Shown here one piece after another: positions 42,887 through 54,700 of a stretch of 64,000 nucleotides of DNA. The notes beneath the pieces were generated by a model, which made no database searches, was not told where the DNA came from, and saw nothing but the letters and a program-made list of their open reading frames with translations. The translations under genes were made by a program, and so were the position numbers. Source of the stretch: Micrasema longulum (lineage: Eukaryota > Arthropoda > Insecta > Trichoptera > Brachycentridae); the NCBI GenBank assembly GCA_022494885.1, contig JAGVSM010003970.1, forward strand, positions 88,606-152,605, given 5' to 3'. Each line of letters begins with the position of its first letter. The first letter of the stretch is position 1.

Positions 42887-45800
42887 TTATAGCTCTGTGT
42901 GTATGTTGTGGGCCGCCCTGTTGGCTCCGAGATCCGACGGATGGATGAAGAGGCCTTCCTTGACCTTCCACTCCGTGAAGCCACTGAAGAGGGAGGTCAC
43001 ACCGACCACCTCTCCCTGACCGTCGATCGGCCGGCCAAAGTTACGCCCAGAAGCAGCGAGATACCTTGATATGAAAATACGTCAAAATAATAATTATTTG
43101 CAACACCAAAAAATAATTTAAAATAAAAAAACCTTTAAAAAGTTTTTAAAAACACTATTATTTTAATATTAATGTTAAAATATAAATCCACTGTTTTCCA
43201 AGAGGCATTTGATGTTACAAATTATTTAAGTTCATCATTATTGTATTGGAATTGGTAAAACTTGTTTCGAGTGAAATAAAAGTTCTGACTCCTTTTTTAT
43301 AGAATACATTATGTCAAATAATATATTATCATTACTTTTAGCATATAATTATTCTGAAGAAATAATAACAAGGCAAAAAAACATGCATTACATATTATAA
43401 ATTCTAAGCATGGTTGCTAGCTATCTCACCAAGTATAATCTGTTCTGAGATAGATAGCAATCAAACTTTGTTATGCAGAAAGCAGCCAATTTACAATTTC
43501 GAAAAAAATAGATATTGATGTTATTGGGTGCAGTAAGGTCAATTCTGTGTTCTGCCAGAAACAGCCATACATAAAACTGTATCTATCACCTTCTGAATAT
43601 GGTATCGATCACAAAAACGCCATTTCTCAATTTTCAACTAGGAAAATCTTACGGTACTTTAAAAATCATTAAAACTGGTCAAATACATAATTAGATTCTT
43701 GTTTGTAATATAAAAAAAAACTAATGAATTCATTGTGTATCATTTGTAAAGTCAAAAACATTCGAACAATTGAGTAGATTTGATTGTTCAGTCTTTTCAC
43801 AAAAGTGCTATTATTTTAGTTTCACTTTTCTATGGCTGGCTGCTTCTGCATAACTATGTTCAATTCTTCCTCGGATATTTTTTATTACTATTCAAACGGT
43901 TGTTTTTTTATGTACAGATAAAAGCAAAAATAAAAAAGCCAACTTACACATCAGTGTCAATGTGTCTAAGATGCACAAAGCTGTCTCTCTTCCAAAAGTC
44001 GCTATTGCAGACTATCTGCCAATGGTCTCCCGTGTCACCGACTCCCTTCTCATCTCCGTAGCAGGAAATCTCTTGCATTTTGGAGAGAGGAGATGTAAAA
44101 TGATGCGAATGGAGGTTCTTACGAGTACTCACATGCTGTAATCTAATAGTGCTTCCACACTTTATCGGATCTCTGTAATAAAAATAGATAAAATCAGCAC
44201 CACTTGGGCCCAAGAAGCCCAATTACATGTTTGAAATTAATCACAATGAAATATTCCACTGTTGAATTTGATCATTTTAAATATAATTACCCTCTTTTAC
44301 AATATTTGGATGTTTCGCCCAGGATTTGCCAGTGGCTATTGACATCCTCCTGTAATTCTATGGCTGTGACCGACTGTTGACCAGATCCTGTGCCGTACTT
44401 GATATCATGAGAATGTAGTCTCATGGGCAAATCCTTATTTATTAGCTTTATTATTGAGCCACATGTAACAAACTCCGCACTATGTCCTAGAAACACATAT
44501 TTAATGTTTAGTAGAACCTTCAATACGGGGTACAATAAGAGATACTTAATAAAATCCTTTTTTATATACACCAGCTACAATTGAATACATGTGATCTTTT
44601 TAAAAATTATTGTACTGTATTAACAAATTACAATAGGGATAGAGAATACCTTAAATAAGGGAATATGGAAGTCTAGGCATTTACAGGGCTTTTGACCTGT
44701 CATTGGCTGGTTTAAGTGGTCACTTTACACAATGTGTAACATTCACCATTTTGCCTAGGTTTGATAAACCATAAATAAATTTAACACAGATAAAATTGTA
44801 GAAGTCTAGGTACAAAACAATTCTTAGTAAATTTCAACGCTACTATTATTTTTATTATCTTTTTGTACATTTTAAAGAAGTTTTTACATTCAATGTAATT
44901 TTATTGTGTCAAAGAAAACATAATTTGGCAGCCTCCGTGGTGTAGTGGTCAAGACGCTTGACTCACAGACGGAAGGTTCCGGGTTCGATTACCGGTGAGA
45001 ACACAAAAATTTAATGTGATTTTTCTCAAGCCTGGGTATTCTGTGACGTAATTCACCACTGTAATTGGGCCTCCTGGCCTGTTGTGGTGCAATAATAAAA
45101 TAAAATATAAAATAATGTTATTTAAAACACAAACATCCTTCTATGCCTTAAGCCTTAAGCACCACATGGTGGGTGTAGATAAGGGTGAAAAATAAATACA
45201 TTTACTATGTATTTTGATACATTCAAGCGATAATAAAAATATGTAAAAATTATTAAAATAATACTGTTTATTTTAAATGATTGGGCATAATATATTGCAC
45301 AAATAAATAAAATATATTATAAATAAGATACATATAATAATAATAATAAAATAAATATGTATAATACACCTATTATGTCTACATCTGGTACTGTCTCACT
45401 TTCTTCTGACTGTTCAAAACTCACGCCGTTACAGCCTCTGAAAAATTCTGTAGTGGTTTTAGAATAATTGTTGGTGTGAATTGATAAAATCATCGCTGGA
45501 AAGAAAAAGAACAAAAAAAAAACAAGTATCTCGTGTTTTTTTCAAAATGTTAAGGAACAAACACCAGTTTTTCTTATACGGTGTCCCAAAAGAAAGTTTT
45601 TATTTCATTGGCTCTCTGAGTAAATGCGACAACTCTGAGGGTCTTTAAGAATTTAGTCACTACGGAGCGATTCTCGGGAGCAGACCACGCATTGTGTGTG
45701 CGAGAATTTTACAAAATCAATAGTAGCGCAAAGAAAGCTATGCGGCCATTGCGGTTCGCCTAACATCAAAGATGCGCCAAGTGTACCCCTCATCAGGAAA

Positions 45801-48495
45801 TGGGTTTAGCAGTTTGAAAAAACTAATTCAACAATCGATGAACCTAATTCCGGGCAATCAAGGTCATCATCAAGTGACTAAATGGGAGTAAGTCAGTCGA
45901 TTTGTGACAATTCGGACCTTTCTGTTCATAAGCGAGTGAGGGTTATTATTGTGCCTCTTCTTGGTACCTGAATTGCAAAACGTTACCGATTATAATCAAA
46001 GAACATGGTTCACACACTTCCAACACGTCTCCGAGTTTGTGAAATTTTCCCTAGCAAATTGATCTCCAGGAAATCTGATTTGACCCCTATGGAGTTTTCC
46101 TTGCTGGGATATATAAAATCAAAAGTTTATGTCAATAAACTGGGTCCTCTAAAGGAAAATATCTATCACGAAATGGCAACCATTACAGAGACTATAAGCC
46201 GAGTCATCATAAGAATTCTGCTATTCATTTAGATGAGTGCCATGAAAGTAAAGGATTACATTTAAAAGACATTATTTGAAAAATATAATTTCCTAAAATG
46301 TGACTTCAATCAATAATAAAGCTTTTTTTGATGGACGTCTCTCTTTTATGTATATAGCTATATCAAAACAACGCTATATCAACGGTGGCCTCCGTGGTGT
46401 AGTGGTTAAGACACTTGACTTAAGCACGGAAGGTTCAATTCCCGGTGAGAACACAAAAAATAAATTTGATGTTTATCAAGCCTGGGTGTTCTGTGTTTTA
46501 ATTTACCACTGTAATTGGGCCTCCTGGCCTGTTGTGCAATTTTTTTTATTTTTTTTAAACTTTCCTTTGGGACACCTTGTACAACATTTGTTTGATAACA
46601 AAAAAGAAATATGAAATAGGTATGTTCCACTTTCTAATACGCATGAGGCACGACCGAGTGTTTGGGCATGAGTTAAATGTCATAATTTTTGGGGGCTCAG
46701 AGTGCGTCTATATGTAGTAATACGTCGATGAATTTACTCATTTCCAATAAGAAGAGAATATTTATTATATTTTGATGAGAATACAGTTTAATTTACAGGA
46801 GCTGGGCGGTTTAAAGGTGCTAATTAGCCCACAGTAGTGCTTGTCTCTCAGCTCAATATCTGCACAGTATTTATGTTTTTGTGCTTATATTTTTACTATT
46901 TGTGTATGTATACATTTATGTGTGTGTACGTATAAACATTATTATTTAGATACCAACATTTGTAACTAGAAACATAATATAAATAATGTTAATACCTGGA
47001 CACGGGTTGTGCCCAGTGATGTGCTCATATAGAAAATAAAAAAAAGTATTGTGTATATAAATAAGCATAAAATGAGGAGCATATATTCAAGGAGTGATTT
47101 GTCACAAAAATATAGAGTTTGAAAAACGAAGAAAAACTTTTTTTAACAACACTATTTGTTTAAATGTATGAACCTTAGGAGGAGTAACACATCAAATCGC
47201 ATTTTTTCCACAATAGTCCTTTTCTTATAAAATATATATTTTATTATTTAGGTTATATTAAACAAAATGTACATCTATATGGATTGTCTCATTCGCCCAA
47301 ACCAATATTGAATCAACTGCTCCACAAATGTAAAGCTTATGTTATGTTTTTGTTCCTTCATTGTGCGTTTTGTAATATAAATAATGTAGATGTACATAAA
47401 TTAATTATAAACATAAATACGTAGTGTTTAAAACTGATAACTGATAGTGAGGTCACATTGTTTTTATTATTAATCAGAGTTTATAATAGAAAAAATATGA
47501 ATAAATAAATAAATATAATACCCGAAATAGTGTAGAAAAAGCATAGAACTAAACATAATTAATTATTATTCATGTACCTTTAAATAATATTAGGTACATT
47601 GAGATATTAATTTATGTCAATTTTAACATATTACAACAGAGATGAAGAACATTTTAGGAAGGGTAATATAGAAGTCTAGGCATCTACAGGGCTTATGATC
47701 TGTCATTGGCTGGTTTAAGTGGCTACTTTACACACTGTGCAACATTCACCATTCTGCCATATTTGAACATCTATATTCCCTCAATTCTTTCATCTGTTGA
47801 TGTTTGTGGAGTTTTAACTGAAAGTTTTAGAGCTGAAACCTTTATTTATGCGGGTGAGATTCATCTAATTGAATTATTTCACCTATATACTAGACAATGA
47901 CTGAAAAAAATTTTTTTCAATACTATTTTTACATCTTCGTGGACCAGGTGGATTTATCAACAAGATTTTGAGTTTGTCCAATTTTTTTTATACAAGGACT
48001 GGATTCAACTTTCTGGGGAGCTGTTAATATTAAAATATTACAACAAATATAAAGAAAATTTTAGAAAAGGTATTATAGAAGTCTAGGCATCTACTGATTA
48101 ATTAACATCTAATGATTCTTTTTTATATAATTTCAAAATATTTGATAGCAATGTGACAAATATAAATATTCTAATATTTTGGGTATTATATTTAAATAAT
48201 TCACGCTGTTTAATGTAATAGCGAATGTTATGTGTATTTGTGTAAGGCCACGTAATTGCAAATAATATTTTGACAGCCAATAGAAAAATTGCACGTGAGT
48301 AATGTTAGTTATGAAATATATTATGAATTAAAACGATATATGTCTAACGCTGTAAGCTGTATTTTTATATACAAAACATATTTACGCAAATCATTAGTTG
48401 TACTTACCATTTACACTACTTATAATTGAACTAGAAAATAAAATAAAGAATATAGTTGGTACAAGAGCGATAAACGTCAGACCGGCGGAGGCCAT
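42887..48495 (-). CDS. SDF2: SDF2/SDF2L1-like ER protein with three MIR domains, four exons
   Basis: Exons (minus): 48408-48495, 44291-44486, 43948-44172, 42887-43064. All introns are GT-AG (donors GTAAGT, GTAATT, GTAAGT) and the phases join without a break to 228 codons. Residues 1-29 are a hydrophobic signal peptide (MASAGLTFIALVP start). Three MIR repeats follow at about 36-86 (CGSIIKL, RLHSHDIKYGTGSGQQSVT), 97-150 (IKCGSTIRLQHV, NLHSHHF, HWQI) and 157-205 (FVHLRHIDTDVYL, FTEWKV). The C-terminus HTEL is a KDEL-type retrieval signal. In mammals SDF2 proteins work with ERdj3/DNAJB11 and BiP in ER protein folding; the same role is inferred here. Length fits the family (about 210-220). Intron 1 (3.9 kb) is packed with repeats. 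Start chosen as the only ATG giving the signal peptide, in GC-rich context. Confidence 0.94.
44640..44770 (+). repeat. R repeat fragment in SDF2 intron 1
   Basis: GGGAATATGGAAGTCTAGGC, ATTTACAGGGCTTTTGACCT, TCATTGGCTGGTTTAAGTGG, TTCACCATTTTGCCTAGGTT. Subtype A, left half only. Confidence 0.75.
44936..45105 (+). mobile_element. tRNA-derived SINE, family 2
   Basis: A box in CCGTGGTGTAGTGGTCAAGA, B box in CCGGGTTCGATTACCGG, a conserved body (CAAGCCTGGGTATTCTGTGA, AATTGGGCCTCCTGGCCTGT) and an (AATAAAAT)n-like tail. A second copy is at 46388-46548. In SDF2 intron 1. Confidence 0.85.
45577..46581 (+). mobile_element. Tc1/mariner-superfamily element with DUF4817-like transposase, decayed
   Basis: Terminal inverted repeats TACGGTGTCCCAAAAGAAAG and (inverted) TACAAGGTGTCCCAAAGGAA bound the element. 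The translated left part (broken) reads EHALCVREFYKINSSAK, the helix-turn-helix start of this transposase group. 46005-46232 reads the C-terminal DLTPMEFSLLGYIKSKVYV, where the catalytic region ends. The centre is deleted and a family 2 SINE sits near the right end. Inactive. Confidence 0.8.
46388..46548 (+). mobile_element. tRNA-derived SINE, family 2, nested in the Tc1-like element
   Basis: GGCCTCCGTGGTGTAGTGGT, AGGTTCAATTCCCGGTGAGA (B box), CAAGCCTGGGTGTTCTGTG, GGGCCTCCTGGCCTGTTGTG, then a T-rich stretch up to the transposon's inverted repeat. It must postdate the Tc1-like element. Confidence 0.85.
47265..47525 (+). mobile_element. LINE 3' end, related to 23195-23830
   Basis: GGATTGTCTCATTCGCCCAA, ATTGAATCAACTGCTCCACA, TTCATTGTGCGTTTTGTAAT and a (AATA)n tail, in the opposite orientation to the 23 kb copy and lacking an internal block before GTGAGGTCACATT. 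Confidence 0.7.
47626..48110 (+). repeat. R repeat, subtype B, with the head of a second unit
   Basis: A nearly full unit from TTAACATATTACAACAGAGA through TCTAGGCATCTACAGGGCTT, GAGCTGAAACC and GGTGGATTTATCAACAA. It continues directly into GATTTTGAGTTTGTCC...GGGGAGCTGTTAATATT and a second ATATTACAACAAATATAAAG...AGTCTAGGCATCT. This is a head-to-tail partial dimer with about 390 bp spacing. In SDF2 intron 1. Confidence 0.7.
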
Positions 48496-49867
48496 GATTT
48501 TTTTATTTAGATCATAGACAAATACGGATTAATAGATGATATGTATTTTTCATAGATGTTTTTAATAATGTGTTCAGAAAACAATATTTCCTATCCGACC
48601 TATCTGATATTAATATCCCATTCCCTATTCATATTCTAACTCTCCTGTCCTCACCCAATAAACGTGTATTTAAAATCCTATGTAAATTTCTAGTTTTAAA
48701 TGGTATAAAGCTGTAAATATGTTTTATTATTATATGTTTATATTATATTGAATACGAACATACTAACGTGTATATAGTATATTACTAACACATGTGTAAA
48801 TATGTAAAAAATAAATAAATAAAAACAAAACAAAAATACTCGACACTGGCCAGAACACCCGAGTAGAGATGTGAAAAAGCCATGAAAAAACGAAGAAGAA
48901 GAAGAAAACAATAGATAATTATTTTCTAAAAAGAAAAAAAAACTTTATTTTCTTTTGGGCATTAAATACTTGTATTACACTAACTTTTATGTATAGTACT
49001 ACTAACACAGGTGTAAATATTTAAATAAGTCAATCTCAAACTTGACACTGGCTAGAACACCCCAGTTAGGGGTGAAAAAAGCCAAAAAAAAAACTAAGAA
49101 AAAATTCATTTAGTTTTAATTAGAATTACATTATCATTATGGGGAATTGAATTTGGTAAAACACATGACGAATCAACTTTCTTTTCCACATATTCAATAA
49201 GGCACTAGGAAGACGCGATCTTCCATTAAATCTCATGTTTCCGATTGGCGGATGTTCCCGCTTCCTGTAAGTTAGCGGTGAGACGACAGCTTCCGTCTAT
49301 TTATACGCGGGAACGAGGAACTTGATTTTTATAGCCTATGAGATAATCAAATCTCATCTAAATTTTTTCAATTTCGTTGATCTCTCAAATAGCCAAACTA
49401 CTTAATAAACTTACATACTTTTCATTTTCTATTTATTCCCCCCGTGTTTTACTTAGTTAAGGTGGTGCTAGGAATATTTTAAGGGCGTTTAGACATGGAC
49501 AATAATATATTATTTTGCCCCAGGACACGACCATTTGTAGGACAACAGATTGTTCCGAGACATTGCCACGAAGATAGATGGACAAGCAAAGTTCATTTAT
49601 TTATACCAGGACGGTATTCAACAATTAGGTATACGCTACCAAAAATTAAAGGATACTTGTTTTTGGTACATAAAAGAGTTTTTATTTTAACGTTAACAAT
49701 CAACATTAGTTTTTGATGGATGCCAATCAGATTTTTCCTTTAAATTCCTCATAATTTCGACTCATTTATTTCTTTTCATTAGATTTTGAGGAATATGAAA
49801 ATAAAATTAACTATCAGTGCACCATACTGCCGCCTGTGAAATGGTATAAACTAATAGTATTTTTCTT
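48496..49867. other. 5' flank of SDF2; duplicated LINE-tail-like sequence
   Basis: Two direct diverged copies about 210 bp apart (near 48785-48895 and 48998-49105) share TACTAACACA.GTGTAAATAT, GACACTGGC.AGAACACCC and GTGAAAAA.GCCA. This resembles the untranslated tail of a LINE; the reverse complement of the GAACACCC.AGT motif also precedes the LINE at 62340. An open frame at 49495-49716 is unrecognised. Confidence 0.4.
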
Positions 49868-50060
49868 CTTCTTTACGTGTCATGTCGGGTCCCCCCGATG
49901 TTGACGATCACTTGGGAGAAAGCTTCCCTATCCTGAGCAGTGCGAAACAGCTCCTCCACAGTTCTATGTTGAGCCGGGAGATTCTTCGCACCCCTGGTCC
50001 ATTTAAGGACGGCCCGGGACTCGGGGCCATTGTTTGGTTTCTCTTCATAGTGATCTCCTG
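49868..50060 (-). mobile_element. RTE-like LINE C-terminal fragment
   Basis: The minus frame reads WTRGAKNLPAQHRTVEELFR, TAQDREAFSQVIVNIGGTRH then DT and stop, followed by a (GAA)n-like stretch: the extreme end of an RTE-like ORF2. The 57650-57800 fragment shows the same ELFR-AQDR motif. Confidence 0.7.
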
Positions 50061-50384
50061 GGAATTATTGACCGAATAGGTTTCCCGTTACCTTCTTCGG
50101 TGGAATTTTCTGTCAGGGTTACCTACCCTTAGCTGGAGGGGTCCCGTTTTATGGCGCCGGACACTCGCCATTCATCCTCTCCCTATCTGCTATGGCACTG
50201 ATGTTAATGCCAGTGGCCACATTACCCAGGGCTCGCGGGGCCAAAGAGACCACTCATGGACGCTAGGGAGTAGGACTATTGGTAGTGTTGCTGATGGAAT
50301 GCAACCGAAGGTAATAGTATTTTTATTATAGTTAATAATGGAAAAAAATATGAATAAGCACATAATTTTTTGTCTAAATTTATT
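50061..50384. other. GC-richer unassigned repeat-like DNA
   Basis: GGGGTCCCGTTTTATGGCGC and GGACACTCGCCATTC stand out from the AT-rich background, suggesting mobile DNA. The right end (GTTGCTGATGGAATGCAACC) echoes the foldback at 16498-16595. Not classified. Confidence 0.35.
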
Positions 50385-50720
50385 GCCACAGGGAGGGAAA
50401 ACATTTTTGAAGCTTATGACCTATCATTGGCTGGTTTAAGTGGCCACTTTACAAACTGTGTAGCATTCACCATTCTGCCTATGTTTAAACATCCCAATTT
50501 CCTCATCTCTTCCATCTGTTGACTTTTGTATGGCAAAAGTGCTGAAACCTTTATTGATGCTGGGGAGATTCATCTGGCTGAATTTTTTCACCTACTAGAC
50601 AACCCCTGAAAAAACTTTTTAATTTTTACACTTTTTTTATACTTTTTATCTTGATAACTCCCTAGGAGGTGAAGTCCAGCATGTCTACAAACATTTGAAC
50701 ATACTCAAAACATTGATGAT
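50385..50720 (+). repeat. R repeat, subtype A, nearly full
   Basis: AAATTTATTGCCACAGGGAG, GAAAACATTTTTGAAGCTTA, the core (CATTCACCATTCTGCCTATG, TCTTCCATCTGTTGACTTTT), GAGATTCATCTGGCTGAA, and the inverted terminus CATTTGAACATACTCAAAAC. A short deletion removes AGTCTAGGCATTTACAGG. Confidence 0.7.
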
Positions 50721-50884
50721 ATCATTTTTTCTTCATGACACTACCCTGTATATAACGGGACCACAAAAAAATCGCTATTTATTGAATTCAAAATATGCAT
50801 TTTAAAAATATTTATAAAAAAAATAAATATTAGCATTTTTATGATTTATCCAAATATTTGAATTTTGGTGCCATTTTCAACGAG

Positions 50885-50995
50885 TTGTATATAACTCAGT
50901 ATTAAAAAATGGGAATCATGTTAGGGTAGAGTGAGGTTCGATCCTCGGACCTGCGATCCGTGAATCCAAAACACTAACCACAGGACCACAACCCG
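50885..50995 (-). mobile_element. tRNA-derived SINE, family 1
   Basis: The plus strand reads ACGAGTTGTATATAACTCAG, GTAGAGTGAGGTTCGATCCT (B box on the minus strand), ACTAACCACAGGACCACAAC (A-box region). Same orientation as the 27.4 kb copy. Confidence 0.7.
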
Positions 50996-51120
50996 ATTCA
51001 AGTCAGCACCCCAACAGATGATAGTCACCGCATGCACCGAGCTTCAGCTCTCTAAGCTTCTCAAGTCCGGTCCGGATCATGTAGTTGTAACATGAAGCTT
51101 TGTTGAAAACAACGTTAGAT

Positions 51121-51138
51121 AAAAAAAAAAAAAAAAAA
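51121..51138 (+). repeat. A18 homopolymer
   Basis: Eighteen A preceded by GTTAGAT; possibly the tail of an unidentified retroposon just left of it. Confidence 0.8.
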
Positions 51139-51174
51139 TGACATTACTAGAGTAAGTTTTTGCATACAATTTAT

Positions 51175-51482
51175 TAACATATTACAACAGAGATGAAGAA
51201 CATTTAAGAGAAGGTAATATAGAAGTCCAGGCATCTACAGGGCTTATGACCTGTCAATGGCTGGTTTAAGTGGCCACTTTACACACTGTAACATTCACCA
51301 TTCTGCCTATATTTTGAACATCTATATTCCTTCAATTCTTTCATCTGTTGATGTTTGTGAAGTTAAAGAGCTGAAACCTTTATTTATGCGGGTGAGATTC
51401 ATCAAATATGTTAATATAAGCAGCTCCCCAGGGAGTTAAATCCAGTCCTTGTCTACAAAAATTTGGACAAACTCAAAATATT
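51175..51482 (+). mobile_element. R repeat, subtype B, with 13-bp target duplication
   Basis: Begins TAACATATTACAACAG and ends CTCAAAATATT, exactly the same termini as the copy at 12975-13404. Flanked by GCATACAATTTAT (51162-51174) and GCATGCAATTTAC (51483-51495), an 11 of 13 match that fits an aged target duplication. About 120 bp of the 3' body (the TTATTTCACCTAC...GGATTTATCAAC part) is deleted. Confidence 0.75.
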
Positions 51483-51709
51483 GCATGCAATTTACATAAA
51501 AGTCAAAATATTCTCTTATAAGTTGTTGATAATAATTTGGTATTTATTATAAATTTTACATTTTTTTCATATATATATGACTATAATACATGTATGTAAA
51601 TAATTAAGAACAATTATTTCCCCATTGGTTTTATATATCTGTGTCTTTCTGCATATTCAAATTAATACAATAACACTTTTTCATATATGCAGTCAGGTAA
51701 AATGTATTT

Positions 51710-54700
51710 TTAAATTCCCCTCTTGATAGGTTTTGGCGCTATGTTAACTTTGACGGGTTTGCAAAGGTCTATGAGAGAGGCTTCCTTTCTTCCTGCTCCA
51801 ATTTGGTCAGGCACCGCCAGGCAGAGCGATATCTCTATAGGGCAGGACTCCGTCCACACTTGGTGAGAGATCAGAACCTTGGTCAGCAGGCGAAGGTTGG
51901 TGCCATCTTCTGACTTGTCGGCTGCGGAATATTATTTTTTCGTAAATACATTACAGGAGAGTAATTTCACAGCTATTTTCCATTTATTTATTTTATTTGG
52001 GAAATCAACAGTTCTACATACATATTTATGGTAAACAAACAGATATAGTGTATAAACTCAGAACTAATAACAGATTTCCACATAGTATACAAAGTTAGTA
52101 AAGAAAATATATTGCATATCAAATAAATGCATACAATTTATACACATAAAAATGTTATTTTCATGTACTCAATAATCAAAGATTTTTAAATATTTATTTT
52201 AAGAACATTAAGTTACTGTAAATTGGGCGGGATTGGGACAAGAATGCTTGAAGAGAGGATAAGGAGGGGAAGGGAGATGTACATATTTATTATTATAATG
52301 TCTACTAAGTTACATAATGCATTTTTAGTGTAAATTTTAAATCTGACAGAGTGATGTTTGTGTAATCTATATTGTTATAATAAACTGTTTGAGGTGTTTA
52401 AAACTACAAACAATAAAAAAAAACACTCTCACATATGTGTGTGTATATAAAATTGGTAAATATGTTTTTTTTTTTTTATTGGCATTAACCCTCTACAAAA
52501 TGTTGGCAAGAAAAAAATATATTCTGACATTGGCCCTTTTAGATCCAAGACACAGATTTATTGAATCCATTTTTTTTTTAATATCTACAACAGAACAATA
52601 GATTAAATCACAATAGAGAATAATAACAGGAACACTCTTGCTTAAAAAATTGTGTTGAATTCAAATATTTCACCTCAATAAATTAACGCCTTTTTTTTGG
52701 ATTTGTCATCTGGATTATATTTTGTATTCGAGGAGAAGCAATAAAACTTAATACACGACTCACTTTCATCGTGAAGTCTCCTCAGATCTCCGGCGCGGGG
52801 TACGGACACCCGAGTGTGCTGGTCGGGATACTTGACTTTGACCCTGAGGGCCGCAGGGTCGCGAGCGTGGAGGATCTCGGCCTCTAGGGGGACGGCGGCC
52901 ACGAGGCCGGCCGTGAACTTGATGGCCGTCTCCGTCTCCCCGGTGGGATCCAGTATGCAGGAACTGCACATCTTTATCTGGACATAGAATTCGCTCCATT
53001 CAAATTTAAATTACAAATTGCGCAAAAACAAAAAATAAATTATTATGTGGTGTTTTCTAGCAACTGTTTTTTTTTAATACGACTCCACCCATTTCGGCTG
53101 TTAAATTTCAAAATCTAGTAATGGACTTGTTTTAGAAAATCCAATCTGGAATATTCCGCAATTTGGTCTTTTTTTTTTAAGTCTCACCAGTATAAATTTC
53201 AATGTAAACTATCATTCCCATTGAAAAAATTTATTATAATTCCAACATAATTTAAAAACATTTTCTAGTAAAAGGACAATAAGTCATTTTTTAATGATTT
53301 TAAATAAAAATATCAATGACTGGTTGGACGTCCTTGATTTAACGAATCTCGTAACATTTAATGTTCCCAAAACTAGTACGCGACATACACAGGCAGCGCT
53401 ATCAACAAATCTACTACTGATGTAATAACTTATATTTACATATAAATTAATAATTTAAAAATACTTGGTACACTTCCACTTATTTATTTTGACCAATTAG
53501 TGCTTTCAAACTCTAATGGGCATCTTCAGACTGGTGAATATTATACAGTGTAAGGATAATTTATATAAAACTAAATATTATCTTAAGTGTAGGTACATTG
53601 TACATTGTATATGTAAACATAAGTTATTACATCATTACAATGGAATTCCATCAAGAATTGACAATAAATAATTTAAATGAAATAAAATCTACTACCAATT
53701 ATTACATTCACTCGCCTATTCAGATACTTAAACTTGGCAATGAATTTAGCTCTGTAGATATTTTTTGCCGTTCAATATCAAAATTGAAAGAAAGACTTTT
53801 ACTAAACCTCCCTCCCTGGTGATGTGTAACTAGTACACATTGCGTCTAACAACTATAATATCTTTATAAATATAATAAATATTGGGTTCAGATTTTCAGT
53901 ATTTCAGATGCAAATCCAAACGTCAAATGTTCAACACAAGCCTAAAGAATCTACTTTCTCTAAGTGAATTCTAATAATTTGTAACATTAATTTGTGTATT
54001 CAGTACCTTTTTACATTGGTTCATTCATTATAAGACTTACATTTCATCGAAATCAATGGACTTAATCATAAACTAGATACGAAAATCGAAATGTTATTTC
54101 ATCTAATTTTGGATTTGCATCCGTCTGCCTCCGAGGTACAGATATTATATTGTGAAATAAAGCTTACATTGACATTTGGCCAAGGGATTTGGGAAGGCGG
54201 TACACTCTGCAACAGTGGTAACAGGCACCGAGCCACCGGCCCCGGTTTGGGCTCCACCAGGAATGAGATCTGTTGGAACACTCCGATAGTGAACTGGTCA
54301 GGATCCAAATCTACAAAAGTAAATAAATACATAAATCATTTCTCCAGAACACAATCAAGCCTATTCTTGGGTGTGATTTTTTTAAAAATAATTGATCTTA
54401 AATTGAGAGAATTTCTAAAGAAAAACATATTTATTTATTTGCTGGTAGTATAGCCAGAACCACAGACTCAAGGTGTACTAAAAAAGTCCTGGAATGATGA
54501 CCCATAACAGGCAGAAGAAGTATCGGCAGGCCTCAGGTAAGGGGTGGTCTGATGAGAAGACGGGTGTCGGAAGCGGTTGAATGCGGTTCACTCAGGATAG
54601 GGAGATGTGGAGATGTAAAGTGGAGGCCTATGTTCACCATTGGACACGAAAGGGCTAATGATGATGATGACGATAATGCAAATAAATCATATTCAAACAT

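Noticed and set aside
44936..45010. tRNA gene candidate
   Set aside because: The 5' and 3' acceptor ends do not pair and the body continues as a SINE that recurs at 46388.
45317..45514. An extra coding exon of the SDF2-like gene in intron 1 (acceptor TTTTTCAG and donor GTGTAT are present)
   Set aside because: Its entry phase does not fit between the phase-1 ends of exons 1 and 2, it matches nothing in the family, and exons 1 and 2 join correctly without it.
49495..49716. 73-codon open frame, possible first exon of an upstream plus-strand gene
   Set aside because: No homology that I know and no convincing downstream exon.
52766..52999. Arginine/proline-rich open frame overlapping an INTS4 exon
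   Set aside because: It is a shifted-frame shadow of the GC-rich exon 52764-52977.
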